From: an uncultured Flavobacteriaceae bacterium
Lineage (GTDB): Bacteria; Bacteroidota; Bacteroidia; Flavobacteriales; Flavobacteriaceae
Reading direction: 5' to 3'
DNA: 64,000 bases
Assembly (NCBI GenBank): GCA_905182295.1
Contig: CAJJAZ010000005.1
Span: 124,001 to 188,000 of the forward strand
Part shown: one piece after another, positions 28,180-37,649 of the stretch
How the letters are laid out: every line of letters starts with the position of its first letter
Position numbering within the stretch: the first letter of the stretch is position 1
Position numbers and translations under genes: made by a program
Notes under the pieces: generated by a model
Databases searched by the model: none
What the model was told of the DNA's origin: nothing
What the model saw: only the letters and a program-made list of their open reading frames with translations

Positions 28180-28593
28180 TTATAAAAAACTCTGTACGGC
28201 CAATCGGTAACTTTGCATGCCAAAACCGAGAATAACTCCTTTAGCTACAGGAGAAATATAAGACAGATGCCTAAAGGACTCTCTGGTATGGGTATTGGAT
28301 ATATGCACTTCTACTACGGGAGTGGAAATGGCTTTAACGGCATCGGCTATGCCCACCGAAGTGTGGGTATAAGCCCCTGCATTGAGAACAATACCCTCAT
28401 AATCAAATCCTACCTGATGGAGTTTGTCTATAATCTCGCCCTCAATATTAGATTGAAAGTAGTCAAAGCTCAGTGTTGGAAAAGCTTTTTTTAAGTCTTC
28501 CAAATAGGTTTCAAAGGAACTATTCCCGTATATACTAGGCTCTCTCTTGCCCAATAGGTTTAAATTAGGGCCGTTTATAATGCAAATTTTCAT
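28180..28593 (-). CDS. aroQ: Type II 3-dehydroquinate dehydratase
   Basis: 'ICIINGPNLNLLGKREPSIYG', 'NAGAYTHTSVGIADA', 'VEVHISNTHTRESFRH'. Start at internal Met. Confidence 0.96.
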   Translation of the reverse strand: MKICIINGPNLNLLGKREPSIYGNSSFETYLEDLKKAFPTLSFDYFQSNIEGEIIDKLHQVGFDYEGIVLNAGAYTHTSVGIADAVKAISTPVVEVHISNTHTRESFRHLSYISPVAKGVILGFGMQSYRLAVQSFL

Positions 28594-28673
28594 GCCCAAA
28601 TATATAAAAAAAGGATTTGAGAGCATTTGTATAATTCCTTGTATAGCAAACAAAACAATCTTAATTTTAAAAC

Positions 28674-29567
28674 ATGAATTGGGAACAGGCAATTAGCGCT
28701 TACAAAAGCTATCTTCAAATAGAGAGAGGCCTGTCTAAGAATGCTTTAGAAAGCTATATTTTTGATGTGCAAAAACTCCAAAAATCAGTCTCTAACAACC
28801 AACAAAACTTACCAATAACAATAGATAAAGACACGGTTTTAGAGGGCGTTTACGAAAGCGTTAAACCTTTAAGTGAGCGTTCTCAAGCGAGATTTATTTC
28901 TGGATTAAAAAGCTTCTTTAACTACCTGGTATTTGAAAAATACAGGACAGACAACCCCATGGAATTGGTAGAATCCCCAAGGTTGGGAAGAAAATTACCT
29001 CCCGTACTATCTACCCAAGAAATAGATTCACTCATTGCCGCAATAGACCGAAGCAGCCTTGAAGGCCAGAGAAATGTAGCCATACTAGAAACGCTCTACG
29101 GCTGTGGGCTGAGGGTCTCTGAATTAACGACGCTTAAAATCTCTGATTTATTTTTTGAAGAGGGCTTTATAAGGGTTTTAGGAAAAGGAAACAAAGAGCG
29201 CTTTGTTCCGGTAAATCCCACAACAGAAAAGCTTGTAAAAGTATATATGAAAGCGGTGAGGCCTTATCAAAAACCACAAAAAGAAGCGGCCGACACCTTG
29301 TTTTTAAACCGTAGAGGGCATGGGTTGACCAGGGCCATGATTTTTACCATTGTTAAACAACTGGCTAAAAAAATCGCTTTAGAAAAAACAATCAGCCCCC
29401 ATAGTTTTAGGCATTCTTTTGCCACACATCTTTTAGAGAATGGCGCAGATTTAAGGGTTATTCAACAATTATTAGGACACGAGAGTATCACGACAACAGA
29501 AATATACATGCACCTAGACAAAACTCACTTGGCTGGAGTGCTCAATCAATATCATCCAAGAAAATAA
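28674..29567 (+). CDS. xerD: Tyrosine recombinase XerD-like
   Basis: 'LYGCGLRVSELTTLKISD', 'SPHSFRHSFATHLLENGADLRVIQQLLGHESITTTEIYMH'. Confidence 0.95.
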   Translation: MNWEQAISAYKSYLQIERGLSKNALESYIFDVQKLQKSVSNNQQNLPITIDKDTVLEGVYESVKPLSERSQARFISGLKSFFNYLVFEKYRTDNPMELVESPRLGRKLPPVLSTQEIDSLIAAIDRSSLEGQRNVAILETLYGCGLRVSELTTLKISDLFFEEGFIRVLGKGNKERFVPVNPTTEKLVKVYMKAVRPYQKPQKEAADTLFLNRRGHGLTRAMIFTIVKQLAKKIALEKTISPHSFRHSFATHLLENGADLRVIQQLLGHESITTTEIYMHLDKTHLAGVLNQYHPRK

Positions 29568-29568
29568 C

Positions 29569-31254
29569 ATGACAGCAAGACAAAGCAACACATGGTGGAA
29601 AGAAGGTATTGTGTATCAGATTTATCCGAGGAGTTTTCAAGATACTTCTGGAAATGGTGTTGGAGACTTAAAAGGCATTCTACAAAGGCTTGACTATATT
29701 AAAAGTTTGGGGGTAGACATTATCTGGCTCAATCCAGTATATGAATCTCCAAATGACGACAATGGCTATGACATTAGTGATTACAAAAATATCATGGTGG
29801 AATTTGGTGGTATGGAAGATTTTGACTCCCTGCTCAAAGGCATGCATGATAGGGGGCTAAAATTAATGATGGATTTGGTGGTCAATCACTCCAGTGATGA
29901 GCACCAATGGTTCCAGGAATCCAGAAAAGACAGGGACAACCCATACAGAGATTACTACCACTGGTGGCCCGCAGAAAAAGGAACCCCGCCAAAAAGATGG
30001 AGTTATTTTGACGTAGAAGAAAACGCTTGGAAATACGACGCTACCACCAATGCCTATTACTTGCATTATTTTTCTGTTAAACAGCCAGACTTAAAATGGG
30101 AGAATCCAGCCTTGCGACAAGAAATTTACCGTATGATGGCTTTTTGGTTTGAGAAAGGGGTAGATGGCTTTAGGATGGACGTAATTCCTTTTATTTCAAA
30201 AGACACCAACTACCCTGAATTACCTCCGCAGTTCAAAGGAGACTTTATTGCCTATTATGCACAAGGTCCCAAATTGCATGAATACCTCCAAGAGATGCAT
30301 GCGGAGGTGCTCTCAAAATACAACGTCATGACGGTGGGAGAAGCACCAGGAATTACCATAGAAAACGCCTTGTGTTTGGTGGGAGAAAATCGAAATGAAC
30401 TCAATATGTTTTTCCATTTTGACCTCATGTCGCTTGACAGAAAACCAGGAACTGTCTTTGAAAAAAACCCAAAAGGGTGGCTTCTTTCTTCCTTTAAAGA
30501 GATTCATTCTAGGTGGGATAAAGCCTTTGAAAAGGATGGTTGGGGCAGCATGTATTTAAGCAACCACGATTTCCCGAGATCTGTAAGCAGGTGGGGGAAC
30601 GACCATCCAGATTTCTGGTATGCGTCTGCCACTATGCTCCACACTTTTTTACTCACCATGAGAGGTACGCCCTATTTTTATTATGGAGATGAAATTGGCA
30701 TGACCAATAGTCGTTTTGATCGCATAGATCAATACAGAGATATCAATACCATTAACCGCTATGAAATAGCCAAAAACAACGGGGAAGACCTTGCCGTTTT
30801 TATTGAGAATGAAAAAGATACCAGTAGAGATAATGCGCGAACCCCTATGCAATGGAACCTAAGCGCTACTGCTGGTTTTTCAAAAGCAGCTCCATGGATT
30901 GAGGTGAACCAGAATTTCACGCAAGGGGTTAATGTGGCTGCTCAGGAAAAAAATCCGTCTTCAATACTTCATTTTTTTAGAAAAGCAACCGCACTTAGAA
31001 AGAATCATCTGGGTCTTATATATGGAGACTATACGCTTATAGATCCTAAAAACGAATCCGTTTATGCCTACACCAGAAGCTATGAGACTAAAGTGTATTT
31101 AATCTTATTGAGTTTTAGCACCCAAGAAGCTCATGTTGCTTTAGGTGATTTAGCTGGGGTAGCTAAAAGTCTATTACTGCGCAATACCAACCAAGAAATA
31201 AAGGCAGAAGATGTTTTAGCACCCTATGAAGCTAGGGTCTATTTAGTTCAATAA
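29569..31254 (+). CDS. GH13 alpha-glucosidase / oligo-1,6-glucosidase
   Basis: 'WWKEGIVYQIYPRSFQDTSGNGVGDLKGI', 'GVDGFRMDVI', 'NHDFPRSVSRWG', 'DNARTPMQWN'. Confidence 0.93.
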   Translation: MTARQSNTWWKEGIVYQIYPRSFQDTSGNGVGDLKGILQRLDYIKSLGVDIIWLNPVYESPNDDNGYDISDYKNIMVEFGGMEDFDSLLKGMHDRGLKLMMDLVVNHSSDEHQWFQESRKDRDNPYRDYYHWWPAEKGTPPKRWSYFDVEENAWKYDATTNAYYLHYFSVKQPDLKWENPALRQEIYRMMAFWFEKGVDGFRMDVIPFISKDTNYPELPPQFKGDFIAYYAQGPKLHEYLQEMHAEVLSKYNVMTVGEAPGITIENALCLVGENRNELNMFFHFDLMSLDRKPGTVFEKNPKGWLLSSFKEIHSRWDKAFEKDGWGSMYLSNHDFPRSVSRWGNDHPDFWYASATMLHTFLLTMRGTPYFYYGDEIGMTNSRFDRIDQYRDINTINRYEIAKNNGEDLAVFIENEKDTSRDNARTPMQWNLSATAGFSKAAPWIEVNQNFTQGVNVAAQEKNPSSILHFFRKATALRKNHLGLIYGDYTLIDPKNESVYAYTRSYETKVYLILLSFSTQEAHVALGDLAGVAKSLLLRNTNQEIKAEDVLAPYEARVYLVQ

Positions 31255-31293
31255 TTATCCTTATTTTTATAACAAACCAATTGATTCTATCAA

Positions 31294-32718
31294 ATGAAAA
31301 ATTTAATGATTACCGCGGTGCTATTTAGCATAAGTTTTGGTGCAATGGCACAAAAAAAACCTGTGGATGTTTTAAAAAAATTAGAGGCTAAAACAGCGTA
31401 TTATAGTGGTATAGCGCAGCAAATATGGGGCTTGGCAGAAATGGGTTACCAAGAGGAACAGAGCAGTGCTTTATTACAAGAAACCCTATCTGCCGCTGGT
31501 TTTAAAATAACCACTGCTGTGGCTGGAATACCTACTGCTTTCACAGCAGAATACGGTAGTGAAGGCCCTGTAATTGCTATTTTGGGAGAGTACGACGCCC
31601 TACCAGGGCTGTCTCAAAAAGCCATCCCTAGCAAAGAATCTGCCGGTGAAAAAGCAGGCCATGCTTGTGGGCATCATTTATTTGGTACCGCTTCTACTGC
31701 TGCTGCAATTGCTGTAAAAGAGTGGTTAGAGGCCAACAATAAAAAAGGGCGCATTCGTTTTTACGGTTGTCCTGCTGAAGAGGGCGGTTCTGGAAAAGTG
31801 TATATGGTGAGGGCGGGATTGTTTAATGATGTAGACATTGCCTTACACTGGCATCCTGGAGCAAAAAATTCAGCGAGTGCTGGTGCAGCTTTGGCCAATA
31901 AATCTGCGAAATTTAGATTTTACGGAATTTCTGCTCATGCTGCAGCAGCCCCACAAATGGGGCGTTCTGCTTTAGATGGTGTAGAAGCCATGAACAATAT
32001 GGTCAATATGATGCGTGAACACGTTTTAGAAGACGCAAGAATTCACTATGTCATTACCAGTGGCGGAAAGGCACCTAATGTGGTTCCAGATTTTGCTGAA
32101 GTCTACTATTATGCCAGACACAACAAAAGAGATGTGGTTATGGATATATTTGATCGAATGGTTAAAGCAGCAGAGGGAGCTGCCCTAGGAACTGGAACAA
32201 CAATGGACTATGAAATTATTGGAGGAACCCATGAATTGCTACCCAACCTAACCCTTCAAGAAATGGTTCACAAAAACTTAACCAAAGTTGGAGGCGTGCA
32301 ATACAATGAGGCAGAATTAACATTCGCTAATACTATAGCCAAGACACTAGGGCAAGAAAATGCAGACCAAGAAACTGCTGCTGCTATAGCGCCGTATAAA
32401 ACTACAGCCAAAGCGGGTGGTTCTACAGATGTAGGAGATGTTTCTTTTACAGTTCCTACGGTAGGTTTTGGAACAGCTACTTGGGTTCCTGGCACTGCTG
32501 CACACTCCTGGCAAGCGGTAGCCGCTGGTGGAACAAATATTGGCAATAAAGGGATGATGGTAGCCGCAAAAACACTGAGTTTAAGTGCTATTGAGTTGTT
32601 TAGTAACCCAAAACTTATAGCAGCGGCTAAAAAAGAACAGCGGGAAAGATTGGGTGCAAGTTTTAAATACATCCCATTGATTGGAGACAGGGCGCCTGCG
32701 TTAAACTACAGAAACTAA
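31294..32718 (+). CDS. M20-family amidohydrolase (AbgB-like), with signal peptide
   Basis: 'GEYDALPGLSQ', 'GHACGHHLFGTASTAAA', 'CPAEEGGSGK'. Confidence 0.88.
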   Translation: MKNLMITAVLFSISFGAMAQKKPVDVLKKLEAKTAYYSGIAQQIWGLAEMGYQEEQSSALLQETLSAAGFKITTAVAGIPTAFTAEYGSEGPVIAILGEYDALPGLSQKAIPSKESAGEKAGHACGHHLFGTASTAAAIAVKEWLEANNKKGRIRFYGCPAEEGGSGKVYMVRAGLFNDVDIALHWHPGAKNSASAGAALANKSAKFRFYGISAHAAAAPQMGRSALDGVEAMNNMVNMMREHVLEDARIHYVITSGGKAPNVVPDFAEVYYYARHNKRDVVMDIFDRMVKAAEGAALGTGTTMDYEIIGGTHELLPNLTLQEMVHKNLTKVGGVQYNEAELTFANTIAKTLGQENADQETAAAIAPYKTTAKAGGSTDVGDVSFTVPTVGFGTATWVPGTAAHSWQAVAAGGTNIGNKGMMVAAKTLSLSAIELFSNPKLIAAAKKEQRERLGASFKYIPLIGDRAPALNYRN

Positions 32719-32740
32719 AAGAAACATTAATCCCTTCATA

Positions 32741-32776
32741 AAAAACACCCAAAAGACTTTCTTTTGGATGTTTTTC
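32741..32776 (+). terminator. Probable Rho-independent terminator
   Basis: ccaaaaga-ctt-tcttttgg stem followed by gatgtttttc. Confidence 0.7.
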
Positions 32777-32824
32777 TTGTAACATAAATCCTTCTTGAGC
32801 TACTTACAGCTAGAACTATAAAGA

Positions 32825-33322
32825 TTGAATAAAGATTTAGAACATAAATTCTTAATAGCGTTTGAAGCACACCAAAACATTGTGCACAAAATCTGTACCC
32901 TTTATGCTAAGGACCAGGACAGCCACCACGATTTATTTCAGGAAATCAGTATTCAATTGTGGAAAGCCTACCCTAAGTTTAGAGGGGACTCAAAATTTAG
33001 TACCTGGATGTATCGGGTGGCAATTAATACCGCTATTACGCAATACAGAAAGGAAAAGAAAAGAATAGATATACACGACATTGATCATGTGCTTTTCAAA
33101 ACAAGTGCATACGAAGCCTACGATAAGAAAGAAGAAGAGCAACTCCAGCTTATGTACGTCGCTATTAAATCCTTAAACGACATAGACAAAGCACTTATCT
33201 TTCTATATTTAGAAGATAAGAATTATGAAGAAATTTCCAAGACCTTAGGAATTACAGAGGTTAATGCAAGGGTGAAAATGAATAGAATAAAGAAAAAATT
33301 GAAAAAAATATTAAAGCCTTAA
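32825..33322 (+). CDS. ECF-type sigma factor (TTG start)
   Basis: 'DLFQEISIQLWKAYPKFRGDSKFSTWMYRVAINTAITQYRK' and 'LEDKNYEEISKTLGITEVNARVKMNRIKKKLK'. Confidence 0.9.
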   Translation: MNKDLEHKFLIAFEAHQNIVHKICTLYAKDQDSHHDLFQEISIQLWKAYPKFRGDSKFSTWMYRVAINTAITQYRKEKKRIDIHDIDHVLFKTSAYEAYDKKEEEQLQLMYVAIKSLNDIDKALIFLYLEDKNYEEISKTLGITEVNARVKMNRIKKKLKKILKP

Positions 33323-33323
33323 T

Positions 33324-33965
33324 ATGAAAGAGTTAGAACTTTTGAAAAAAGATTGGAAGGCTAAGGAAAGTGGGTTTCCAAAGCTCAAGCAAGAAGCGCT
33401 TTATGCCCTTATATGGAAGCGATCTTCCTCTATTGTAAAGTGGTTGTATTATATTTCTATAGCAGAATTTGTTTTTTGGACTGCCTTGAGTATCCTTACG
33501 AAAAGTGCTGAACAAGACAAAATAATAGAAAGCATGCGGCTTTCTACCTTTATATCTGTTCTCACCGTAGTGAATTATTCGGTGCTGGTGTACTTTATTG
33601 TGCTCTTTTACAAAAACTATAAACTGGTGAGCTACCAGTCTTCAGTCAAAGAATTAATTGAAAGTATTTTAAAGGTTAAGAAAACCGTGAGTCAATACGT
33701 TTGGTTTAATCTCAGTATGCTGGCTGTGGCTACCCTTGGAGGCTTTATTGGGAGTATATTGTACGGTCCTGAGTCTGAAACCATTCTTAAAATGGCCCAT
33801 CAAAGAGAAAATACTTTTATGTTTTGGGGAATTATAGGGCTAGTAGTTATAGTTGTTATTGCAATAGCCATAGGCTTTTTGCTCTTATTTTACAGGCTGC
33901 TTTATGGCATACTCCTCAAAAAATTAAAACGCAATTACAAAGAACTCGTCAAGCTAGAAAATTAA
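33324..33965 (+). CDS. Multi-pass membrane protein, candidate anti-sigma partner
   Basis: Starts 2 nt after the sigma gene; about four TM segments; N-terminal 'LELLKKDWKAKESGFPKLKQEALYALIWKRSSSIVKW'. Confidence 0.6.
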   Translation: MKELELLKKDWKAKESGFPKLKQEALYALIWKRSSSIVKWLYYISIAEFVFWTALSILTKSAEQDKIIESMRLSTFISVLTVVNYSVLVYFIVLFYKNYKLVSYQSSVKELIESILKVKKTVSQYVWFNLSMLAVATLGGFIGSILYGPESETILKMAHQRENTFMFWGIIGLVVIVVIAIAIGFLLLFYRLLYGILLKKLKRNYKELVKLEN

Positions 33966-34018
33966 GAAAAAGACCCCTCTTTTAAAGACGTGCAAAAGAG
34001 TGACCGTCCTTTCTATTA

Positions 34019-34843
34019 TTAATCTTCCTTTGGATGTTTGTGTTTTCTAAAACGGCGTTTCTCGTTGTCCTGTTCCATTTGAGTAATTTCTTCTGGCTTG
34101 AGTACTTTAAGAAAAGAAGGATGCTGCTCTATAGCATACTCTAATTTTTCTATGATCTGATCAATAGAATCGTTGTCATAATCAATCTCCATGGGAGGTT
34201 TAATCACCATAGACTGTAAAATTCCTTTCTTTTTTACGCGCAATCCTTTCTTATCAAAAGAACGTCTAAAACCATCTATAACCACAGGGACTACGGTGGG
34301 TTTGTATTTTTTAATGATATGTGCAGTGCCTTTTCTAATTGGCTTCCAAGGCGTGGTTGTCCCTTGAGGAAAAGTGATCACCCAACCGTCATTAAGGGCT
34401 TTACCAATATTGGAAATATCCGACATTTTAACCTGTCTATTGACATCTTTACCCTCAGCACGCCAAGTTCGTTCTATACTTATAGAACCGGCATAAGCTA
34501 AAATCTTAGCCAACAAACTCTGCTTCATGGTTTCAGCAGCAGCCACATAATAAATATTTAATTTGGGGTGCCAAATATAACCCACGTTTTTAATAGAATC
34601 TACACGCCCGCTTAAAGAAGCATTAAATACATGAAACATAGCCACCACGTCTGCGAAGTAGGTCTGGTGGTTGCTTACAAAAAGCACATTCTCTCCAGGC
34701 AAATCTTTAATGATCTCTGAACCTTCAATATCTAAGGTGTTAAATCCTTTGTACCTTTGGTGAGAGAGTACGCCTAAATAACGGATCAATAATTTTTTTA
34801 AAAATAAAATATGACCAAAAGGGTTTCTTTTTATGAAAGGCAT
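34019..34843 (-). CDS. 1-acyl-sn-glycerol-3-phosphate acyltransferase family protein
   Basis: 'NVLFVSNHQTYFADVVAM' (NHQTYFAD) and 'ITFPQGTTTPWKPIRKGTAHII'. Confidence 0.85.
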   Translation of the reverse strand: MPFIKRNPFGHILFLKKLLIRYLGVLSHQRYKGFNTLDIEGSEIIKDLPGENVLFVSNHQTYFADVVAMFHVFNASLSGRVDSIKNVGYIWHPKLNIYYVAAAETMKQSLLAKILAYAGSISIERTWRAEGKDVNRQVKMSDISNIGKALNDGWVITFPQGTTTPWKPIRKGTAHIIKKYKPTVVPVVIDGFRRSFDKKGLRVKKKGILQSMVIKPPMEIDYDNDSIDQIIEKLEYAIEQHPSFLKVLKPEEITQMEQDNEKRRFRKHKHPKED

Positions 34844-34923
34844 AGTATTGGTTTAAATCAGAAAGTAATAAAATATTTGTAAGAATTACCTTCCAACACA
34901 AGTGGCTAAAATACAAAAATAAC

Positions 34924-35565
34924 TTATAAGGCATCATTTAAAAGCGTGCGTATTTCACTGAGCATCATAGCTGTCGCTCCCCATACCAACTCATTACCAA
35001 TCGCAAAACCAGGCACTTTTATTTTAGCTGAATGAGACAACTGTACCCATTGGGTTTTAACAATGTCTTCTCTGACCAATAAAGCCAAAGGCACTTCTAT
35101 AACAGAATGCACCTCTGAAGTTTCCAACACAAAAGGCATCTGTTTGTCATATAGCGCCATATAAGGCTGCACTAAAAAATTACTGGGTGGGATATATACA
35201 GCACTAAGCGCTATAATAGACCTAACTTGGGTTTGTAATATGCCTACTTCTTCAAAAGCTTCTCTAAGTGCAGTCTCTTTCAAATCAATATCTGATGGCT
35301 CGTATTGACCTCCTGGAAGTGCAATCTGATGGGCATGAACATCCTTACCCCCCTGCCTTTTAATAAGCAATAAATAGGTTTCTTCATTTTGATCAGGATA
35401 AAAAGCCGCTAAAACTGCCGCTTTTTTTGGGTTTTTGCTAAATTTAGAGGGATCGTTTAATATTTTGGCGCGTTGCGCTGATACCATTTTTAAATGGCTC
35501 GCCCTGCCTGGTAGCGGCTTTTTTCCTATTTTTGAAAGTATGTCTGAGAATACACTGAATTTCAT
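34924..35565 (-). CDS. NUDIX hydrolase, CoA pyrophosphatase-like
   Basis: 'ALPGGQYEPSDIDLKETALREAFEEVGI' Nudix box; 'LLLIKRQGGKDVHAHQIALPGGQ'. Confidence 0.9.
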   Translation of the reverse strand: MKFSVFSDILSKIGKKPLPGRASHLKMVSAQRAKILNDPSKFSKNPKKAAVLAAFYPDQNEETYLLLIKRQGGKDVHAHQIALPGGQYEPSDIDLKETALREAFEEVGILQTQVRSIIALSAVYIPPSNFLVQPYMALYDKQMPFVLETSEVHSVIEVPLALLVREDIVKTQWVQLSHSAKIKVPGFAIGNELVWGATAMMLSEIRTLLNDAL

Positions 35566-36295
35566 GAGCAATACAAAATTACTATTTCAAATCTGTTTGG
35601 GACTAATTATTTTAATGGGAAGCTGTAATTCTGAAAAAAAGCCTCACAATTCCTTACAGAATAAAGCGAATTTAGTGAAGGAAAAACAGACCACAAAAGA
35701 CAGCCTTTATGAAGAAAAAATCGTTGTTAAAAGGAAGGATACTGTCTTTAAACTCAATGAGGACAATGTAATAGACTTTTTTTACGGGTATAAAGAAACC
35801 CTTACAGAAACCAAAGTTCGGATAGAAACTTCATTTGGCAACATTGTGATTGACCTGTACGACAACGTGCCCTACCACAAAGCCAACTTTATTTTTCTGG
35901 CCAAGGAAGGCTACTTTAACAACACCTATTTTCACCGAGTAGTGAAGGGATTTATTATCCAAGGTGGGAATGCAGACAATAAAGAAACTGCAGACAAAAG
36001 AAGGGCTATTGGTCGTTATTTACTGCCTCCAGATACTAAAAAAGGACACGCCCACCATCGTGGTGTTATCTCTATGCCGAGTAGTGAAAATGACAACCCC
36101 CACAAACTAGCTTCCCCCTATGAGTTTTTCATTGTAGTGACAGATCCAGGTTCCTACCATTTGGATGGAGATTACACGCCCTTTGGGGAAGTGATTGTTG
36201 GAATGGATGTGGTAGATAAAATAAATCAGCAGGCGGTAGAAGCTGGAGACTGGCCGGTGCAAAACATTTATATTTATAAAGCGGTGGCTTTCTAG
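35564..36295 (+). CDS. Cyclophilin-type peptidylprolyl isomerase, lipoprotein
   Basis: 'LGLIILMGSCNSEK' lipobox; 'TSFGNIVIDLYDNVPYHKANFIFLAKEGYFNNTYFHRVVKGFIIQGGNAD'. Confidence 0.92.
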   Translation: MSNTKLLFQICLGLIILMGSCNSEKKPHNSLQNKANLVKEKQTTKDSLYEEKIVVKRKDTVFKLNEDNVIDFFYGYKETLTETKVRIETSFGNIVIDLYDNVPYHKANFIFLAKEGYFNNTYFHRVVKGFIIQGGNADNKETADKRRAIGRYLLPPDTKKGHAHHRGVISMPSSENDNPHKLASPYEFFIVVTDPGSYHLDGDYTPFGEVIVGMDVVDKINQQAVEAGDWPVQNIYIYKAVAF

Positions 36296-36365
36296 TTATA
36301 GTGCACTCATACCCATACCTAGTAAGCCAGGCCTGTAAGTTTCAGAATTAAATTTATGCCTATTA

Positions 36366-37556
36366 TTAACCTATCACACCAGACCCTAAGAGAGCGGTCC
36401 CAACATACCATGCCACAAATTGCCCTGCAGTGATTGCGGACTGTGGGCTTTCAAAATGCACATACAAACCATGATCTGTAGCGTGTAATGTCGCTTTTTC
36501 TAGTGCCTGCCTGTAGCGAATTCTCGCCATGACCTCCAAGGTCTGTCCTGGCACAATTGCTAGGTCTTGCCTTACCCAATGCACCTCATAAGCGGTTACA
36601 AAAAGGGTGTTCCTGTATAAACCAGGGTGGGACTTACCCTGACCAGTATATATTACATTTTCATTTACGTCAGTAGCAATAACAAATAGTGGTTCCTTTG
36701 TACCTCCTACGTCTAGACCTTTACGTTGGCCATTGGTAAAATAATGAGCCCCTTGATGTTCGCCTACTTTCTTACCATCTGTAAGCTGATACGTGATTTT
36801 TTTGGAGGCATAAGCCAATGCTGCTTCTTTATCATTGAATTCCGGAGGTAATATATGATAATCGGGAAACGATGATGGAATTTCAATAATTACTCCTTTT
36901 TTAGGCTTTAATTGTTGCTGCAAAAAGTCTGGCAACCGTACTTTTCCAATAAAACATAATCCTTGAGAATCCTTTTTAACAGCAGTAATTAGACCTGCAC
37001 GAGCGGCAATTTCTCTAACCTCTGGTTTTAATAAGCCACCTATTGGAAAAAGTGTTTTAGACAATTGCTCTTGTGAGAGCTGGCACAAAAAATACGATTG
37101 GTCTTTATTGGGATCTGCACCAGCTTCCAGGTTATACAGCACTTTCCCACTTGCTAGAGTCTGGCTGGTTTTTTGGCAGTAATGTCCTGTAGCGACATAA
37201 TCTGCACCAAGATCTAAAGCGATCTTCATAAATACGTCGAACTTAATCTCCCTATTACAAAGCACATCTGGATTAGGGGTTCTACCCATCTTGTACTCGT
37301 GGAACATATAGTCTACTATCTTTTCCTTGTAAGCCTCACTCAAATCTACTGTTTGAAAAGGAATACCTAATTTTTCTGCTACAATAAGGGCGTCATTACT
37401 GTCTTCTAACCAGGGACATTCATTAGAGATAGTCACAGAGTCGTCATGCCAGTTCTTCATAAACAAGCCTATAACTTCATACCCCTGCTCTTTGAGCAAA
37501 TAAGCAGTTACACTAGAGTCTACACCTCCGGAGAGGCCCACAACAACTTTTTTCAT
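36366..37556 (-). CDS. mnmA: tRNA-specific 2-thiouridylase
   Basis: '[33 protein letters not shown]', '[15 protein letters not shown]', '[14 protein letters not shown]'. Confidence 0.96.
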   Translation of the reverse strand: MKKVVVGLSGGVDSSVTAYLLKEQGYEVIGLFMKNWHDDSVTISNECPWLEDSNDALIVAEKLGIPFQTVDLSEAYKEKIVDYMFHEYKMGRTPNPDVLCNREIKFDVFMKIALDLGADYVATGHYCQKTSQTLASGKVLYNLEAGADPNKDQSYFLCQLSQEQLSKTLFPIGGLLKPEVREIAARAGLITAVKKDSQGLCFIGKVRLPDFLQQQLKPKKGVIIEIPSSFPDYHILPPEFNDKEAALAYASKKITYQLTDGKKVGEHQGAHYFTNGQRKGLDVGGTKEPLFVIATDVNENVIYTGQGKSHPGLYRNTLFVTAYEVHWVRQDLAIVPGQTLEVMARIRYRQALEKATLHATDHGLYVHFESPQSAITAGQFVAWYVGTALLGSGVIG

Positions 37557-37649
37557 GATTAAACACTATTCAATTAGCGGTTGGCGTTGGTTTATGTGCC
37601 ACACTTTTAATACAGTAACTTCTCTTAATTATTTAAAGCATTTAATCCC

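Noticed and set aside
28674-29567. Tyrosine recombinase considered as an integrase marking a mobile element
   Set aside because: Sequence reads as housekeeping XerD; no attachment-site repeats, tRNA or cargo genes around it.
35564-36295. PPIase lipoprotein considered as gliding protein GldI
   Set aside because: GldI is FKBP-type, whereas this one has cyclophilin-type motifs.
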